A stretch of DNA of 64,000 nucleotides from Augochlora pura. Its lineage: Eukaryota > Arthropoda > Insecta > Hymenoptera > Halictidae. Below the pieces are notes generated by a model. It saw only the letters and a program-made list of their open reading frames with translations, had not been told where the DNA came from and searched no databases. This document shows positions 47,395 through 59,362 of this stretch, piece by piece. Made by a program: the position numbers and the translations under genes. Positions within the stretch are counted from its first letter, which is position 1; the number at the start of each line of letters is the position of its first letter. Where the stretch lies: positions 5,032,166 through 5,096,165 of the forward strand of contig NC_135778.1 in NCBI RefSeq assembly GCF_028453695.1. Reading direction: 5' to 3'.

Positions 47395-48292
47395 ACATTA
47401 CTATGCATTCATGTCGAAAACGACAAGTGCAACGTACATTCAACTCGCCAGAGTTATTAAACGATGGAAGACATTTGCATCTAACTTACGTTCCTTACAA
47501 TCAACATGAATCATCTCGAGCCCTTGCATAAAGATCTAATAATCCGAGTGGAGATTGCGGAGACAGGGGGCCCCGCGTTGAATTTACCGCTGCAGGCGAC
47601 CGAGAAATAGACGCGGGAACGATAAGGCCCCTCGTACGTCTTTCTCGCATTCTACCGAGGGAGGGGGGGGGGGGGGGGGGGGGTTGGTCGGTCGAGGGGG
47701 TACCCCCGTCCCGCATTCCTCGTCAATTTCTTTTTCTGGGTGCCTGGGCCGGTGTGTCGACGCGAGGAACGCGACCCCGCGCCGGCTGACCTTCATTGTT
47801 TTTCCATCGGCTCCTTTGCTTCCTTTTACGATGCACCGTGAATCCAGCGTCCCATCCGGAACAAGCCGGATCCGCAACCAATTATTCCTGATCCGTGGAT
47901 TCCCCGGACGGGGAGAAAAAAATGCCTGAATCGATTACGATTCCGCGATAGAGTCGAATGGCGCGGGGGCGGCGCGACCGCGGCGGATCCGCTCGAGTGG
48001 GAGTAACCGTGATTTTCGAGCGCGCGGACGTTCTGTATCGAGCTCTCCATTGTTCTGGAAAATTAGCCGAACGATCGGCGAAATTGTTGCTGGAGCAAGA
48101 CGAGACCATCGTTGAACGTTGCTCGGATGGATGTCCGCCCACGCTGCGTTTCCATCGAGATTCGATCTTTCATATTTCCTGCGAGTAATTCCTTCTTTCC
48201 GTCTTTTTGACGTTAATTCAGAATGCGAAGATCGTACCCTTGTATTGGGTGCCGGATAAAAGTCCTTTTTTTGAATCCACAAGAAAAGTCAA
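47395..48292. other. Gene-free stretch, GC-rich 47480-48200
   Basis: Holds the 21-base poly-G run. Several 70-115 codon frames overlap on both strands, none recognisable. Confidence 0.5.
47663..47683. repeat. Poly-G run, 21 bases
   Basis: Uninterrupted G run preceded by GAGGGA. Confidence 0.88.
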
Positions 48293-48563
48293 TTAACACT
48301 TCACCGACCTACAAATCGTCTTTTTATTACGATTGGGTAGCCTGCGAATCGATTCTTATGATAATCAATAATTTGATATCTATTACCAAGATAAATGTGT
48401 TGGATTGTACTACCGTAAGCTTCAATATTATTATATTATTATATAAGTTCTTTAATATTAAATATTTTCCGTGACTAATAAAATAAATCAAATCAAAATG
48501 GAAACGAAAATTTACCATTGTGCTGAATATTTACGACCAAGTGACTGGTCGGTAAAGTGTTAA
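48293..48563 (+). mobile_element. TTAA-flanked MITE, group H, copy 2
   Basis: TTAACACTTCACCGACCTAC to GACTGGTCGGTAAAGTGTTAA. Inverted ends of about 16 bases match apart from a few changes. The core includes ACTACCGTAAGCTTCAATAT, shared with copy 1, and GTAGCCTGCGAATCG, shared with copy 3. Confidence 0.85.
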
Positions 48564-48648
48564 TACGAATTATTTAAAATTTCTTAAAAATTATTATTAA
48601 TACGAGTTTATTAAAAAATTCGATGAATCTTCAGTAACTCGTTTGTGT

Positions 48649-48840
48649 TTAACCCCTTGCCGCACTTTAACGAGTCAGACTCGTTATGGAGATTTCTAGT
48701 AATAAGCTATCAGGTATGAATATTCATTCGTTCCTTTAACTGGGAATAAAATTTTATTCCCTCGTTACCAATATTTAAACATTTAAGTAGATGTAAGGAA
48801 CTTCTAAACTTCTAAAGAAAATGGCACGGCAAGGGGTTAA
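48649..48840 (+). mobile_element. TTAA-flanked MITE, group C, copy 3
   Basis: TTAACCCCTTGCCGCACTTT to GGCACGGCAAGGGGTTAA, the best preserved C copy at 192 bp, with the perfect palindrome ACGAGTCAGACTCGT near the left end. It shows the uninterrupted CCTTTAACTGGG where copy 2 carries a nested A1. Confidence 0.9.
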
Positions 48841-49505
48841 TACGATGCTACAACCTCGAACGTTTCATCAAAGTGAAGTATCTTATAAGACAGCATTTGC
48901 TTTTCACATTAAAGAGCTATGATAAACAAATTGGCGTCAAAATTAATTTCCTGCGCGAATGATTCCATCACTCGGGTCAAAGTGTTAAAAGAAGCTTCCA
49001 TCGCGTTACTATGTAATTCGCGCGTGAAATTACCATCGCTGCTAAAACATTGACCAAAAAATCTGCAGTTATTAATCAGAAATATTTAGAAGACTTATTG
49101 AATAGAAAACACGCGAAACGCTAAGAAACGGAAGACAGGGAACACGTTTCCCGTCGGGTACGTTTCTCGGCTCGGCGATCACGGTCGATCGACATATACC
49201 CGCCAAGAAGAGCCGCGCTCGCGCGCGCGCGATTCGTTCGGGTGCCCCGTTCCGACCGCGTCTAAACGGCCAATCCAATCTAAATAGCGAATCCCTTCGC
49301 GGCACGAAACTTTCACCCGTTTAATAGCAAAGTTTATATCGCTTGCTCGGCATCATCGGAACGTCTTTATCTTCGGGGCAGCTTGATAAATGCCCGGCCG
49401 ACGCCATTAATTCCGTTGCCGCCGCGATTAAAATAGCCGGCGTGGATTACCGGAGAATTAAATCCGGCTCGGTCACGGTGCGGTGGTGCGCTTGCTTTCG
49501 ATCGC

Positions 49506-49506
49506 G

Positions 49507-49540
<34 letters not shown>

Positions 49541-49556
49541 GTCTCCCCTCTCCCCC
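49506..49556. repeat. (CT)n tract
   Basis: CT repeat with TTT and GTCTCCCC interruptions. Confidence 0.92.
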
Positions 49557-49880
49557 TGAATTACACGTGTGCCGGGGCACCGATCGTCGAACGTCGGATC
49601 GCATTAATTACGTGATGTAACCGCGGGATCGCGGGCCTTTTGCGCGCGGCGAGACCGTGCCACGCTCCGTTTCGGTGTCGGCGAACTTTCTGATTTCGTT
49701 GTCGGCGGCGGCGAGAACTCGAGATTAATACGTGATCGTAAATAACAATCGATCGTACACCCCCGCGTCGTCCGCGAGATCAGCGATTCCCAGGCTCGCG
49801 AACGCTGTCATTTCTTGCGAGCAGTATTTCATCGTTGCCTGACGGGTATCTTAACAGGCTGTTCCCATTCTTAGGCGTCG

Positions 49881-49980
49881 GAAATCAATTCTTCTGTTCT
49901 TTTTTTCTTTTCAGACGCCAGCAACTGCGAAAGATTCGCCTAAGGATTGCTCGTTCAATCGACTAACCAGTTATTACTAG
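49881..49980 (+). other. Possible 3' splice site and short terminal coding exon
   Basis: CTTCTGTTCTTTTTTTCTTT leads into CAG at 49912-49914, a strong acceptor, with a branch-like CTTAAC about 60 bp upstream. From 49915 one frame (ACG CCA GCA ...) runs 21 codons to a TAG at 49978-49980. No homology is recognised and no AATAAA follows closely, so this may be chance. Confidence 0.2.
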
Positions 49981-50405
49981 ATTCATTTCGCATGCGCTTG
50001 CGTTGTTGTAATGCGCTGTGTAGCGCAGAAAATGATCGACGCTTGTAACAAAGTGTAGACGACGGATTTTAGACGTTTATGTGGAGAAGGACTGGATGAA
50101 ATGAATTTTTTAAATTATTGGAATTATTATAGAGGGATGATAGACATTTTTATCAGGCTTAAGTTTCTTATAATTAATCTTGATGATTTTTATTTATTCT
50201 ACAAATCTACAGACTAATATTTCTATGCGGTTTGAAGAATACTCCGACTGTTTATTGGCAATTTGCATATTATACCTATTAATTCTATCTGTTTCTATAG
50301 CGACTCTTTACACATAAAAAATGATTTTGTACTTTATACCCTCAGATTTTGTGCAAAAAGTCCCTAACCTAGTCAGGACGATAGCTGATTGCAAGTTCCA
50401 CATAT

Positions 50406-50653
50406 TTGACCCTTTGCACTCGAATGGTGACTCTGAGGCACCACTAAAATTGTTACGGCACGTTTCAATATAATTTTTATATTATGAAAAATTAGATTAC
50501 AAAAATTATTAAAAGTATAACTGTTGTTGCATGAGTTACAAGATTCAATTTCATATGCATAAAATATACTTTTATCCTATAATATAGAAATGCTATTATC
50601 AGATAAGGTATTTTAGAATTACAGTTAAAATGGCTTCCAGTGCAAAGGGTTAA
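50406..50653 (+). mobile_element. TTAA-flanked MITE, group A1, copy 6
   Basis: Left end TTGACCCTTTGCACTCGAAT (target TTAA mutated to TTGA), right end GCTTCCAGTGCAAAGGGTTAA. It closely resembles copy 7 at 53818, sharing TTGTTGCATGAGTTACAAGA. Confidence 0.92.
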
Positions 50654-51293
50654 AACCGCGCTTCCCGAATCATTTCGCTAAAAAGTCGCTTTCACATTTT
50701 GCATATCAGGCAGACGTCCTCCTGCTTCCGCCAAATTAAAGATACGACTACTTCGCATTACGCTGAGAGACGCGAGCATGTTCGCTCGTTGCGAAATTTT
50801 CCAGCAACGATTAGCGTTCGACGGCGAAGCGAAACTCGGCGTCGCGCCTCGACCCGAAGGTAATCTCTCGCCGAAAAGCCTCGTTGCTTGTCGATCTTTT
50901 CGGACCACGGTCTCGTTAATCAGCTCTCGGAAACGGAAAACCGTGCGGTGCCCGTAGGCAGGCCTAGATCGTTCAACCGCCACCGTGCGCGAATTTATGC
51001 GGCCCGATAGCACGCGCGCGGCCGGTGTAAAAGCTGATATCGCGGGCCTTTTAATGCCGTTGCGTAAGAAAAGATTTACGGTAATCGCGACTTTTCAGGC
51101 GAACGTGCTGCCGGAAACAGCGGCGGAACGTTGATCACCGCCAGCAACCGGCGCACGGAATATTTCATTTAATCCCGTTTACGCGGGCTGATCGACGTGC
51201 GCGCGTCTGTTCCGGATTACGGGCTCGTTCGGGACACGATGATGCCTGGAACACCGCTTTCCGCGTCTCCGTAGCGGATCACGGGCGAATGGT

Positions 51294-51704
51294 ACAGCTT
51301 CGCGATCTTTGAGAATTGCGAACAGCTTCACGATCTTTAATAATTGCGAACGCCTGCGAACAGCTTCGCCATTTTTAACCCCTTGCACAATAATAACGAG
51401 TCATTTCTTCTAAATCGAAATCAAATTGGATTTTTCCATTATCGAAGTTTAGAAAAGTTTAATAAAAACAGTAAAAAAGTTTAAATAAAGATAGTAGAAA
51501 AAATAAAAATTATCTGGTCCTATTAAGGAAAATATTAAGGACGAATGAGTATTAATCAACGCAGCGTGGAAGGAGTCGTAGAGCAAGGGGTTAAGAATTG
51601 TGAACGCCTGGAATAACTTCGCGATCTTTAAGAATTGTGAACGCCTGGAACAACTTCGCGATCTTTAAGAATTGCGAACGCCTGCGAACAGCTTCCTCAT
51701 TCAC
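51294..51704 (+). repeat. Roughly 37-bp minisatellite interrupted by a MITE
   Basis: Units of CGCGATCTTTAAGAATTGTG plus AACGCCTGGAACAACTT lie on both sides of a D element: about two and a half diverged units at 51294-51377 and about three at 51591-51704. The two right-hand units are nearly identical. Confidence 0.9.
51375..51594 (+). mobile_element. TTAA-flanked MITE, group D, copy 2
   Basis: TTAACCCCTTGCACAATAAT to GTCGTAGAGCAAGGGGTTAA, inserted at the TTAA of a CTTTAAGAATTG minisatellite unit. The core matches copy 1 at 3212-3463. The left end CCCCTTGCAC and the CGAGTCA remnant hint at kinship with group C. Confidence 0.9.
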
Positions 51705-52859
51705 CTTAATTTGTCTTCGCGATACTAACAATTTCGAGAATTATGCCATGGAATTTAAACTAGGATAATTACGAAAAATCGCTTAAAAATACAATTATTT
51801 AGACACTGCCATGCATTGGGGACGATTTTTTAATATATTAGAGTAACTATTATTTAATGATACTTTATTCCATAACGTTTTGATATTTTCATTATTACCT
51901 TGACATAACCTTAAAATATTGATACTTGTAAAAATGCCGATCTTAATTCGCAAGATATAGTGGATCAAGCACATTTTGAATACCTTTAGAAAACAAATAT
52001 TCCAATAGACGAAAAATATATCTATTATTTTTGCTATTTACTATAAGGAGTAATATTTTCTTTCGCATAATTTTTATCTTATTTTTGCCCTACGTATTAC
52101 GGATGAATAAATAAATACCTAATAAGATATGCAGCTGCAATGACTTAAATCGCTGTGTTAAAGGAAACTAACCGGAATAACATTACACTAAGTACCTAGT
52201 TTCATTTTATTATCGTACCATTTCTAGTAAAAATGGCTTATATAATGGACAAGAGCTGTAACACGTAAATCGATCTCGTAACGCTCGTTCTAGTTCCACG
52301 GAAGAATTAGAAGGATAGACCAATCCATTTCTTAACGATTTATGGTAACTATTACTGTGAAATAATTGCTTCTTGAGCTGTTCGATTTAATTCATCCGAT
52401 CTCATTCCTTCACGTTAAAGTAGACGAATTTATGCAACGTATAATTGTATATCTCCGCAATTATTTCTCTGTCTTCGAAGAATAGATCGCAGACTAAGTG
52501 CTGCGGTGACCTAATTACCGGCGCAGTCTCAACGAGCGTATTAACATATCGTATATCGTATATCAAACCGTGAGGTGGCACTCGGTTGGAAAACGTTCTT
52601 CGCCTATACGATACAATTTTGTAAACTTTCTGATATTTACCTTTTTGATTAGGAGTAATATTGTAGTGAAAAGCCGAAACGTTGCTTTTCTTTTATCAGA
52701 ATTTTAAACCAGTTATTAAGGATTGAAAAGTATTTTTCAAGGAATGCTCGTGCAAACAACCCTTTGAAGGAACTATCAAGATAATCGAATTGGTGGAACG
52801 TTGTTACATACTATAAAAGATTTATTGAAAATATCTATTTTCTATTGTTTTCAAGTATA
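51705..52859. other. AT-rich stretch, nothing recognised
   Basis: No ORF of note, no repeats or element ends. Confidence 0.55.
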
Positions 52860-53094
52860 TTAACACTTTACCGAACGGTAACCTATAAATCGGCTATTCA
52901 CCCCGACCGGTAGCCTGTGAATCGGTTGTCATAGTAATCATTAATTTTCTATCTATTATCGACGTATTATTATACAATATAATTTTTTAAACATTAGATA
53001 TCTCTCATGATGGATAAAATAAATATCGTTTAATGCTAATATTACGGAAATAGAAAAATGTTCACTGCCGACTGACCGATCGGTAAATTCTTGA
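52860..53094 (+). mobile_element. TTAA-flanked MITE, group H, copy 3
   Basis: TTAACACTTTACCGAACGGT to GACCGATCGGTAAATTCTTGA (right TTAA mutated to TTGA). An internal direct repeat ATAAATCGGCTATTC / GTGAATCGGTTGTC lies near the left end. The core matches copies 1 and 2 in part. Confidence 0.82.
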
Positions 53095-53817
53095 GAAAAA
53101 TTTTCTATAATTTTCCTTTCGCACATCAACTGTGTAAAATCGTTTAGCATACAAAACGAATTAAGAAACGGTGCGTGGACCGATTTTAATCTGCGACACG
53201 CGTCGACCGGTGCAAAAATAAATCCGTTTTCTGAAATCCGTTCCGCGCTTCTTTCCGCGGACCCTTTATTCGCCCGAGAAACTCGAGACGTTGCGCGCGT
53301 CTCTAGAAGAATCCGGTCGCGTTACCTAACAATCGTCCCAGAAAAAGACGTCACCGAACGGGGACGACGGTCCGGGGCGAGTTAAAACCGCGGTCCCTAA
53401 ATCATAAGCGTTAATTGCGAGAGTTGCCGCCGCCTCGAGTTTCGCCGCAATAAATCCGCGCGTGCAGCACGCGCTCTCTCGTCCCCCTCGAGAGAGCGGA
53501 GGGTTGTTCCCTCCCTTGTTCGCCTTTCCTCACCTTTCCGCCAACAGGTTTATCGCGCCGACTCGGATTGCAAGGTCGCGACCATCGCCGCGGAATCCCG
53601 GCCGGTGAGGAACGGCTGTCAGTGGATTTGTTAGGCGGCCGTGTAATAAGTTCGCGGAATCGGTGGCTTGCGCCGCCTCGGTGTCGCGTTTCGAGGCCGG
53701 GACGCGCGAGAGAACGACCCTCGGGTTTCCTGCGACAGCCTCGTTGGAATTCGTTGTTCCTCGAAGCTCGCCGATCGGCCGTCTTTCCGATACAAAGAAT
53801 GTCGGAGAAAAAATTAT
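53095..53817. other. Gene-free, GC-rich patch
   Basis: CpG-rich from 53160. The 167-codon minus frame (53411-53914) runs into the A1 element and is antisense to a 105-codon + frame, so it is not a gene. Confidence 0.5.
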
Positions 53818-54065
53818 TTAACCCTTTGCACTCGAACGGTGACTCTGAGGCACCCATAAAATTGTTACGGTACATTCTAAAATAATTTTTATAGTATGAA
53901 AAATTAAATTTCAAAAATTATTAAAAGTGTAACTGTTGTTGCATGAGTTACAAGATTCAATTTCATATGCATAAAAAACATTTTGTCATTTGAAATGAAA
54001 ATGCTGTATGTCAGAAAAATGATTTTAGAATTACAGTAAAAATGGCTTCGAGTGCAAAGAGTTAA
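53818..54065 (+). mobile_element. TTAA-flanked MITE, group A1, copy 7
   Basis: TTAACCCTTTGCACTCGAAC to GCTTCGAGTGCAAAGAGTTAA, 248 bp, with the GGTGACTCTGAGGCACC palindrome. Confidence 0.93.
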
Positions 54066-54431
54066 TAGACTCTAACGACCGAGAGGTAGTGGGGAAGTTA
54101 CGAAAATGGGGTAAAATGCGAGCGCGTGATTATGGTTGCGACTAGTCTCAATTTGGAATCATACAATTCAGAGCTGCTCAACATGCTTCGCGCGGTGGGT
54201 AATGGAACAGCCACGCGCCGAGGGCGAACCTACTGGCAACGTCTTATCGCTGACGTCAGAGAAGAAAAACTCAAGTGTTTACGTTTTTCATGCTAGGGTT
54301 CGTTCTATTTCTCTTAATCCCGACATTATTTATGACAGGTCGCTGTCACATTCCTCAGCCGAACAACGTGTAATGGCAACACCGTCCTAAAACTGCTCGA
54401 AATCTGCCCGAGCCTTTACGGACTAAATAGT
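54066..54431. other. Short gene-free spacer
   Basis: Mixed composition with an 84-codon frame that shows no recognisable feature. Confidence 0.45.
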
Positions 54432-54544
54432 ATATCCCTTAGCGGACGGCTGGCGGATATATCCGCCCAAAATACTGCGCACTCCAATTCCCGTCGTCCA
54501 CAGCGAAGCTCGCCCGTCGAGCGCCGCCGTCCGCAAAGGGATAT
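54432..54544. mobile_element. Short MITE, group E', flanked by ATAT
   Basis: ATAT-CCCTTAGCGGACGGC at left and GCCGTCCGCAAAGGG-ATAT at right, inverted ends matching at 14 of 15 bases. It carries the perfect palindrome GGCGGATATATCCGCC (54452-54467), clearly related to the one in E. The flank is ATAT in place of TTAA. Confidence 0.75.
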
Positions 54545-57500
54545 AAATGAAGACAGTCTGAAATATTCCATATCAGAGTTTATTAATTCGAAAGATCAGA
54601 ATTTGTTTAAGACAGGCATTTCTGTATTGATATTTTGTCGAAAAGTGTGCGGTAAAGCAAACGGGGCATATTTTGATTAAATCAACAGCTTTTGAAAAAA
54701 GATAATAAAATCTTAGTGGTTAGAACGCTTCTGGATACGTTGAAATTCGTCGATACCGAAGGGCACATAATTACCTTTAATTCTTATGGTGTGTCATGAA
54801 TTTTTGTAAGAATTGTGCATTGCATAAAAATGAAACTATATGCATTTATTGATAAATATTAATAAACGTGTTACATAGATGTATATTCCTGGGTGCAGTC
54901 AATCTCAAAGTAGGTCTAAAATTTGTATCTCAACAACGAAAATAATAACCCAATTCCCGCCGCAATTAAAAAATCAATAAAATTATAAAAATATACTAAA
55001 GTACTATATTTACCATTACTATCATTATACCATTAATATTATAAATTTAAATTAATATTTGTGTTTCAAAAAAAGGACAATGGGTTCTTTGAATTTCTTC
55101 TTAATATAACTACTTTTATTCGTTTTACCCTTTTAATATTATTTTCGCAAATACAACGACCAGGTAAACGACGCAACAGCTGAGCGATCGAGCATTCGAA
55201 CGATTCTATAGGTACACGGTCGCGTAAGTAATCAAACACGGGAAGAACAGTTAACAGAGCGAACGGTTCGCTTTGTGAAGCTTGTTATTTGAATTCTTGT
55301 TATATGCGCATCCAGAATGTGATCTAGTTGGAGCCCGATACAGTTACACCAGAGTACTAAACAAATGCGCGTGCACCTCTCCTGTGTAACGTCGTTCCGG
55401 AGAAGTGTTCGCAACAGCGGTCGCGAGTACAAAAGGCGAGATACCACCGTCAATGCCCGTGACAGCGACGTTTCACGATTTTGAAACGTCGGGGAATTGG
55501 GTCAGCCCCGGTAGGCAGCACCCCGTGATTTAGTATTCTCGGAATGTCATCTCGCATCAAAATATATAAAGTCGAACGTACGAAGCAGCCATTGTGAAAG
55601 GTAACGGTCGAGCGACGCGCGTCTGACAGATCGTTAAACTCCGCTTCGAGCGAGGCGCTCGAACGATGAGACTCCCTCGGGAGTGATTACGGCGCTTCCC
55701 TCTCTCACGAAATATCATATCTTCCGAAAACGCTACGCCGCCGTCGTCGAGAGACCACGCTTTCGATCTTAGATAATTCCTTTCTTCCGATCGCGGCCGA
55801 TGCAGCTGCGCTCCCCATCCTCGACGCTCGTTGCGCATTGATCAGGCTCCATTCAGATCAAGTCAGGCCTCGGCAACGATCTGATAAATTAGTTTCCTAT
55901 CCGATTGCCCCATCTCTAAAAAGCATCGCGCTTCTGTCATCGTACCAACCCGATCATCGATTAGTATAAGGTTTTGATCTCGCCTAGGATAATTCGGTGC
56001 TCGATTTGCTCGAACTGCATACTACGATTGCATTCTGCGTCTTCGCAGCTCGTTGCATACGGCTCCATTTAGATCAGCAATGTCGCGCTCTCGCTCTTTC
56101 GCTCTCGCTCGGCTTCGTCCAGACAGACGGCGATTAGGTTTGTTGCTCGTTTTCGCCGGGCCGCGGCAACGATCTGATAATTTAGGCTCGCGTGCACGCC
56201 GGTTCGTTTTGTTGCGCCAGTCGTCCGATGAGTTTATTAGCGGGCTCCCCCCTCCCCCCTCGCGCCACCGTTGCAACGTGAACGCCGATTCATAAAACGC
56301 GCGTGTACAATATCGGCTTCTCGTTCGCCTGATTGCGGTGGACCACGGTTATTCCGCCGTGGATCCCGGGCCCCGGGTAAAAAATCGCTGATCACCGCCA
56401 TCCGATTCCGTTCCGCCGTTTTAATGGATTTTCGTGCCGCTTTACTTTGTAATCGCGAAACGGGTTCCAGGATTTGATTTAAAACCGCGCAAACTATTAT
56501 ACGCGCGCGTTTGTTTTTGCCCGAAGTTGTTGCAGCGTAGAGCACCGGCCTTCTATAATGTGCGACTATCGGGTGAGATTGCGGGTCGATTAAAAGGCGA
56601 ATTATGGCGGAGACTCGAGAGGTTCAAGGATGCGCACGGTTGCAACGGATGCTTTTTTTTTTATTTTCGTTGGCGTTCGAGCGATAATCGCACCGACCAG
56701 ATTCTAAGTATTATCCGCGATTCATGGCGCAGCTGCTACCGACGATCTTACCTGACAATGCTATAATGTGCTGCTTGTCGAGATCCTGAAGAGTAACATG
56801 CTAGTTTTCTTCGGTTTTTGGAAACGGTAATTCTACGTCGTTATCTGACGCTTAAGGACAATTTATACCAACCATATTATCGATAATTTTACCTTTATCC
56901 TTCTCTTCACATTTAATTAAACAGCTACGAATTTATTATTACGTACAGACTTATTAGAATTTCTAATATGATAGGATTTACATCTGTTTTGCAATCGAGG
57001 ACGTTATACATTGCAATGTTTAAATTTCGTTTCGTATTTCGGAGTAAACGTAATTTTTTTTAAATTGTAAATTCGTCAGTGATTTTAATTTTTCGAATTA
57101 CATAAATTTTCTGTATTCGTGCAGAGAAATTCGGATTATGGAGGATTAAATAATCAGACGATGTTTCTACTTTTTAACCTGCTGATTTAGGACCCTAATA
57201 ATTATTAAAAACTACTCTCGCAGTGTAAAGTGTTTTACGAAAATTATATAGAACGATCGAACCCACCGCTAATATACATTTCTTTATAACGATGGCAAAA
57301 CTGAAATTACTTATTGTTATTCCTATAATAATATACATAATAATAATCTATGTATACTTGACTAAAAAAGCTTATCCAAAAATTCTTAGCATAAACGTTT
57401 TCACCAGAAGCGTTAAATAAAATAAAAGAGATATCAAACGTTATAAAAGAAAGAATAAGATACCAATCACATTTCACGAAGAGAAAGGCTGGAAATTTAT

Positions 57501-58149
57501 TGCTCCGCCAGTCCTGTCGGTCGAGAATTTTTCGGCGCCGGCATATTCAAGATCATCGTTCTCCTAAGAAGTTTCAACGAGTCATCGATCCCAGCAGACC
57601 GCGTCCCACCGCTGAAAATAACTCTCTCGTTGGGAGTTTTGACGGTTCCGACAGTTGAAATTACACGTTCCGCTGCAGGGTTGCGTGCGCGCCGAGGGAA
57701 TCAGGTAGAATGCGATTACTGCAACTACTATTAAACTATTACTAAGAACCGCTGCAGCGTGCGGCCGGATATTTTGTTGTCGGCCGCGCGATGCGACTCG
57801 GCTGTCCGCTCAGGAACCAGAATAATTGGCCCCGATCCTCGTCGCTGGACGCCTCGATATTTTCGCCACACTTTTACTCGCTAATTGCCGGTTTAATACC
57901 AATTATAATTAACCGGCCGCGCACGGATATCTCCTCTCGGGAAACGCGGCGAGATTACTGGCAATTGCGCCACGGGATTACGAATTTTTATTTCGTAAAA
58001 GTAGACGCGAATATTTTTATTTGAATTAAATAGCATTACTTAAAATTCTGTTTAATTTCTTGAACTATAACGATTCAGATTTGCGATGGAAGCTTTATAA
58101 GAGACTATAGGTTTTTGGTATTATTTATTTTGTAATAAATAATCCAGTA

Positions 58150-58320
58150 ATCTATTATATGTGAACATTTATTTCTGTCTTCTAAATCAAAATAAAATTT
58201 GAATATTTTGCTAGGAAAATGTAAGAATGAAAGTTACGTGAGAAATAAAAAAGATCTCGTTCTATTGAAAAAGTTATTCAGAAGAAGCGCTAGTTAACGT
58301 AGCTGAGTAAATACGTGCGA
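58150..58320 (+). mobile_element. Possible decayed group D core
   Basis: TCTTCTAAATCAAAATAAAA, then GAGAAATAAAAAAGATCTCG and TCTATTGAAAAAGTTATTC follow the order of the D core at 51375-51594. TTAA and terminal repeats are not visible, so this is an old or truncated copy at best. Confidence 0.35.
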
Positions 58321-58824
58321 GTTTCTAGCGTGAGAGAATTTTGCGAACGCTAAACATTTCTAGGCAGTATTTCAAAACGCTTTGATCTCGATGCACCGAG
58401 TTGAATAAATTGAAATTATTCCTCCTTTGAAGCGCGGAGGATCATACCCGTTCTTAAATTCATCTCGAGGCGGAATAAAGGGTGACAAACGTCGCGGGAA
58501 ACCGTGGATCGGCCGAATTCTCGGTGTATTATTTAAGCGTCGCGTATTTCAGTCGAAAAAGGATCGTAACTCTGTCTCCGGCGGGTCTATTCAAGCGGGT
58601 TCTTATTATGCAAAACTACGTCGCCGACACGCCTACCATAACGAATCCAATTTAACGCACGCTAAAGATCCGCGCGTTCCTAGCAGTTGCGCGCGCCGGT
58701 GCCCGAATAGTACCGTGCTTTTATATTCAATTTATTAGTCGTGAAAGCGACACCGGCCGAACCGGGATCGGGTTTACGGTCTTTGTGCTCCGTCAAATTC
58801 GAGGGTCGCGAAACTCCGTTCGCC

Positions 58825-58834
58825 AAGATGGCCG
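58825..58834 (-). promoter_or_regulatory. Pho/YY1-like motif
   Basis: AAGATGGCCG, reverse complement CGGCCATCTT, matches CCGCCATNTT at nine of ten positions and is nearly the same as the site at 29968. It lies in a CpG-rich patch. Chance occurrence is possible. Confidence 0.25.
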
Positions 58835-59362
58835 CGTCGTCGGGCACCGCGCACGCGCACGCGCGCGCATCGCCGACACCGCGCCGCGGCTCGTTCAATA
58901 TCGCCTAACTTATTACGACTTGTCAACGCGGACCCCGGCGTATTCATCAACCCTCCCCCTCCGGGGGGAACCCGACACTCACTCATTAGCCTAACCGAGA
59001 GAGCCGGATCGCTACTAACTCGCGGAACGATCGCTTATTATCGGTTTTTTTCCAAGACTCCCGGGCTCGTACACGCGCGTATACTTTCGCTCGTTACTAA
59101 ACCGTTCGGCATTTTGCAACCCGTTGAAACTCCGTGGAATGCGTGCGCGAAACTGCGAACTGGACGTCTCTCCTTTGTGTCTGACTTCGGGGGAGCCTCG
59201 CGATATCACCCGTTCGCCGGATGCAGATTTATTGCGAGCAATCTCAGGTGATCAGGTCGCTTCAACATCGATCGAGAAATTTATTCCGAAACCGTTGCTT
59301 TCTTTCTTGCGAAATGTATTGGCACTTGCTTGGATGGAAATTGGGATATCGTAGGATTTGAT

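Larger units (their letters stand above)
48841..51293. other. Gene-free stretch, GC-rich 49090-49990 and 50660-51360
   Basis: Apart from the A1 element and CT tract listed separately, it holds featureless AT-rich and CpG-rich DNA. A 111-codon minus frame (50678-51013) has no domain. Confidence 0.5.
54545..59362. other. Gene-free stretch with GC-rich patches
   Basis: GC-rich at 55130-56760, 57480-58000 and 58400-59350; AT-rich elsewhere. Two CGGCAACGATCTGATAA blocks (about 55869 and 56163) and a repeated TTCTGCGTCTTCGCAGC-type context suggest a small local duplication. Frames of 69-110 codons overlap with no domains. Confidence 0.5.

Noticed and set aside
57172..57240. TTTTAACCTGCTGATTTAGG resembling a TTAA element start
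   Set aside because: No matching right end and no core similarity to any group.
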